Assembly (NCBI GenBank): GCA_964373775.1
Contig: CAYJWA010000028.1
Coordinates: forward strand, 1-12,429
From: UBA10002 sp964373775
GTDB taxonomy: Bacteria; Patescibacteriota; Minisyncoccia; Phycocordibacterales; UBA10002
Length of the DNA: 12,429 bases
Reading direction: 5' to 3'
Positions 11,699 to 12,429 of this stretch are shown here, piece after piece. Below the pieces are notes generated by a model. The model was not told the origin of the DNA, did not search any database, and saw only the letters and a list, made by a program, of their open reading frames with translations. Numbering within the stretch: the stretch's first letter is position 1; each line of letters starts with the position of its first letter. The translations under genes were made by a program, and so were the position numbers.

Positions 11699-11704
11699 TA
11701 TAAT
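11699..11704 (+). promoter_or_regulatory. Consensus -10 box, leaderless
   Basis: A perfect TATAAT lies 6 nt before the ATG at 11711; no -35 match stands out. No Shine-Dalgarno fits between, so the mRNA should begin at the ATG. Confidence 0.6.
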
Positions 11705-11710
11705 GTATCT

Positions 11711-12112
11711 ATGACTATACCCGAACTCATCGCAAAATGCAAATCGTCGGAGACCTATACGGTTGCGCTCATTCTGTTGGTCGGTTTTTCTTCCTTTGGT
11801 TTGGGTCGGTTGTCGCGGTTGGAGGGAACCCGCGAACCGGTTCGCGCGGAACAGGTCTCTGCCCGCATGCTTCCGGCATCGGCGATTGCCTCTGCTCCAC
11901 TTTACCCAAGTAAAGTGGAGCAGAGGGGAAATGCGGTTCCGATGGCGGCGGGCGGTCAGGTTGTCGCTTCAAAGGGCGGAAGCAAGTATCATTTCCCTTG
12001 GTGTTCCGGAGCGCAGCAAATATCCGAAGCAAACAAGATTTCTTTCAATTCCGTTGAAGAAGCCAGAAAAGCAGGATATACTCCGGCAAGCAACTGCAAA
12101 GGACTTCGCTAA
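11711..12112 (+). CDS. Single-pass membrane protein with Ada-like zinc domain
   Basis: This encodes 133 residues. A hydrophobic helix (about 17-32, TVALILLVGFSSFGLG) anchors it, and a variable linker (about 33-80) leads to a compact C-terminal domain (about 84-132): VVASKGGSKYHFPWCSGAQQISEANKISFNSVEEARKAGYTPASNCKGL. That domain resembles the Ada metal-binding fold, in which YHxPxC, the FxSxEEA helix and a final xxC supply zinc or structural contacts; here two Cys (in PWCSG and SNCKG) and the His are visible. Such proteins are frequent in Parcubacteria, often beside DNA uptake or repair genes; here the neighbours do not suggest a role. The linker contains a perfect palindrome (11889-11926) read in frame. 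The ATG is placed 6 nt after TATAAT, so the mRNA is likely leaderless. Confidence 0.8.
   Translation: MTIPELIAKCKSSETYTVALILLVGFSSFGLGRLSRLEGTREPVRAEQVSARMLPASAIASAPLYPSKVEQRGNAVPMAAGGQVVASKGGSKYHFPWCSGAQQISEANKISFNSVEEARKAGYTPASNCKGLR
11889..11926 (+). repeat. 17-bp-arm perfect hairpin in the Ada-domain gene
   Basis: CCTCTGCTCCACTTTAC (11889-11905), loop CCAA, then the exact complement GTAAAGTGGAGCAGAGG (11910-11926). It encodes residues 60-72 (about ASAPLYPSKVEQR) in the flexible linker between membrane helix and zinc domain, leaving both intact. Confidence 0.9.
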
Positions 12113-12160
12113 CGCGCGCGGACTTGCGCGGACTTCACGCAGAAGAGCGCAGAAAAAAGA

Positions 12161-12199
12161 GGACGATTAGTTCAGTTGGTTAGAGCGCCCCGTTCATTC
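12161..12199 (+). pseudogene. 5'-half tRNA remnant
   Basis: GGACGAT (12161-12167), TA, GTTC, the D-loop AGTTGGTTA, GAGC (12183-12186) and G match the acceptor 5' strand and D-arm of a tRNA. After about 12188 the anticodon arm cannot be closed and no ATCGTCC 3' acceptor strand is found before the window ends. It lies 14 nt before tRNA-Val and is probably a decayed or partial duplicate. A split or interrupted tRNA is possible but not supported here. Confidence 0.5.
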
Positions 12200-12213
12200 A
12201 CCCGAACAAATTT

Positions 12214-12289
12214 GGGCACTTAGCTCAGTTGGTAGAGCGTTCCCTTCACACGGGAGAGGTCACAGGTTCAAGTCCTGTAGTGCCCACCA
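12214..12289 (+). tRNA. tRNA-Val (anticodon CAC)
   Basis: All four arms fold: acceptor GGGCACT/AGTGCCC, D-stem GCTC/GAGC with loop AGTTGGTA, anticodon stem TTCCC/GGGAG with loop TTCACAC, variable loop AGGTC, T-stem ACAGG/CCTGT with TTCAAGT, A73 and an encoded CCA. Positions 34-36 read CAC, decoding GUG valine. Total 76 nt. Confidence 0.95.
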
Positions 12290-12303
12290 ATACAGAACCC
12301 AAC

Positions 12304-12348
12304 GGCTTTTTCAAAGCCAAATGGTGGGACGCGCTTCGCGCGTCCCAC
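12304..12348 (+). repeat. Two tandem hairpins after tRNA-Val
   Basis: GGCTTT-TTC-AAAGCC (12304-12318) is followed by GTGGGACGCGC-TTC-GCGCGTCCCAC (12324-12348), an 11-bp perfect stem with a TTC loop. Neither is followed by a T-tract. They could process or stabilise the tRNA transcript, or be dispersed palindromes. The rest of the window (12349-12429) shows no supported gene. Confidence 0.6.
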
Positions 12349-12429
12349 TCCGCAGTTCCTTCAAAACCTTTGAGTTCTATTCTGGTGCAATTATATGACA
12401 AAGTCCGAACCTACTTTGAGCGAAACTAA

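Noticed and set aside
12229..12429. Open frame starting MVERSLHTGEVTGSSPVVP
   Set aside because: It runs through tRNA-Val; this peptide is a well-known artefact of translating tRNA genes, and the rest covers hairpin repeats.
12395..12429. ATG beginning MTKSEPTLSET that runs off the window
   Set aside because: No -10 at the spacing seen for other leaderless genes and no Shine-Dalgarno; too short to judge.

Overview
The window looks like a chromosomal segment from a Candidate Phyla Radiation bacterium (Patescibacteria, most likely Parcubacteria). The lineage is inferred from family recognition and style, not from a search: a DUF5671-like membrane protein, a single-pass protein ending in the Ada-like zinc domain common in these genomes, a CysRS with the HIGN/KMAKS variants, UGA used as stop, very short 5' leaders, and many short non-coding repeats. 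No phage, plasmid, transposase, CRISPR or secretion genes are visible.

Layout. Positions 1-490 hold a small unknown gene with its own promoter, Shine-Dalgarno and terminator. Positions 491-898 are a repeat-rich gap: a hairpin repeat, an ATTCGT array and two large palindromes. ychF (899-2017) carries an in-frame insert bounded by inverted repeats. Positions 2088-2795 hold an unknown minus-strand gene and a small membrane-protein gene, fired divergently from promoters that share one -35 region; both end in hairpin terminators. A DUF5671-like gene (2813-3742) and leuS (4001-6667) follow. leuS is unusual because at least five stretches of palindromic or intergenic-type repeat DNA are read in frame through it. 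cysS and a CorA-family gene lie on the minus strand (6798-9224). After a second copy of the hairpin repeat come an S41 C-terminal processing peptidase (9501-10769), rplI (L9), rpmA (L27, convergent and overlapping rplI), an Ada-domain membrane protein that also contains a perfect palindrome, a 5'-half tRNA remnant and an intact tRNA-Val(CAC).

Most genes are housekeeping: translation (LeuRS, CysRS, L9, L27, tRNA-Val, YchF), ion transport and envelope proteolysis. They do not form one pathway. Two cross-cutting patterns stand out. First, perfect inverted repeats of 11-21 bp per arm sit inside three reading frames and also in a gap, always preserving the frame, reminiscent of (but not sequence-related to) Rickettsia palindromic elements. 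Second, many genes have a -10 box only 6-8 nt before the start codon and no Shine-Dalgarno, implying leaderless mRNAs. The palindromes are the best candidate for something undescribed; nothing here amounts to a demonstrated new multi-gene system.
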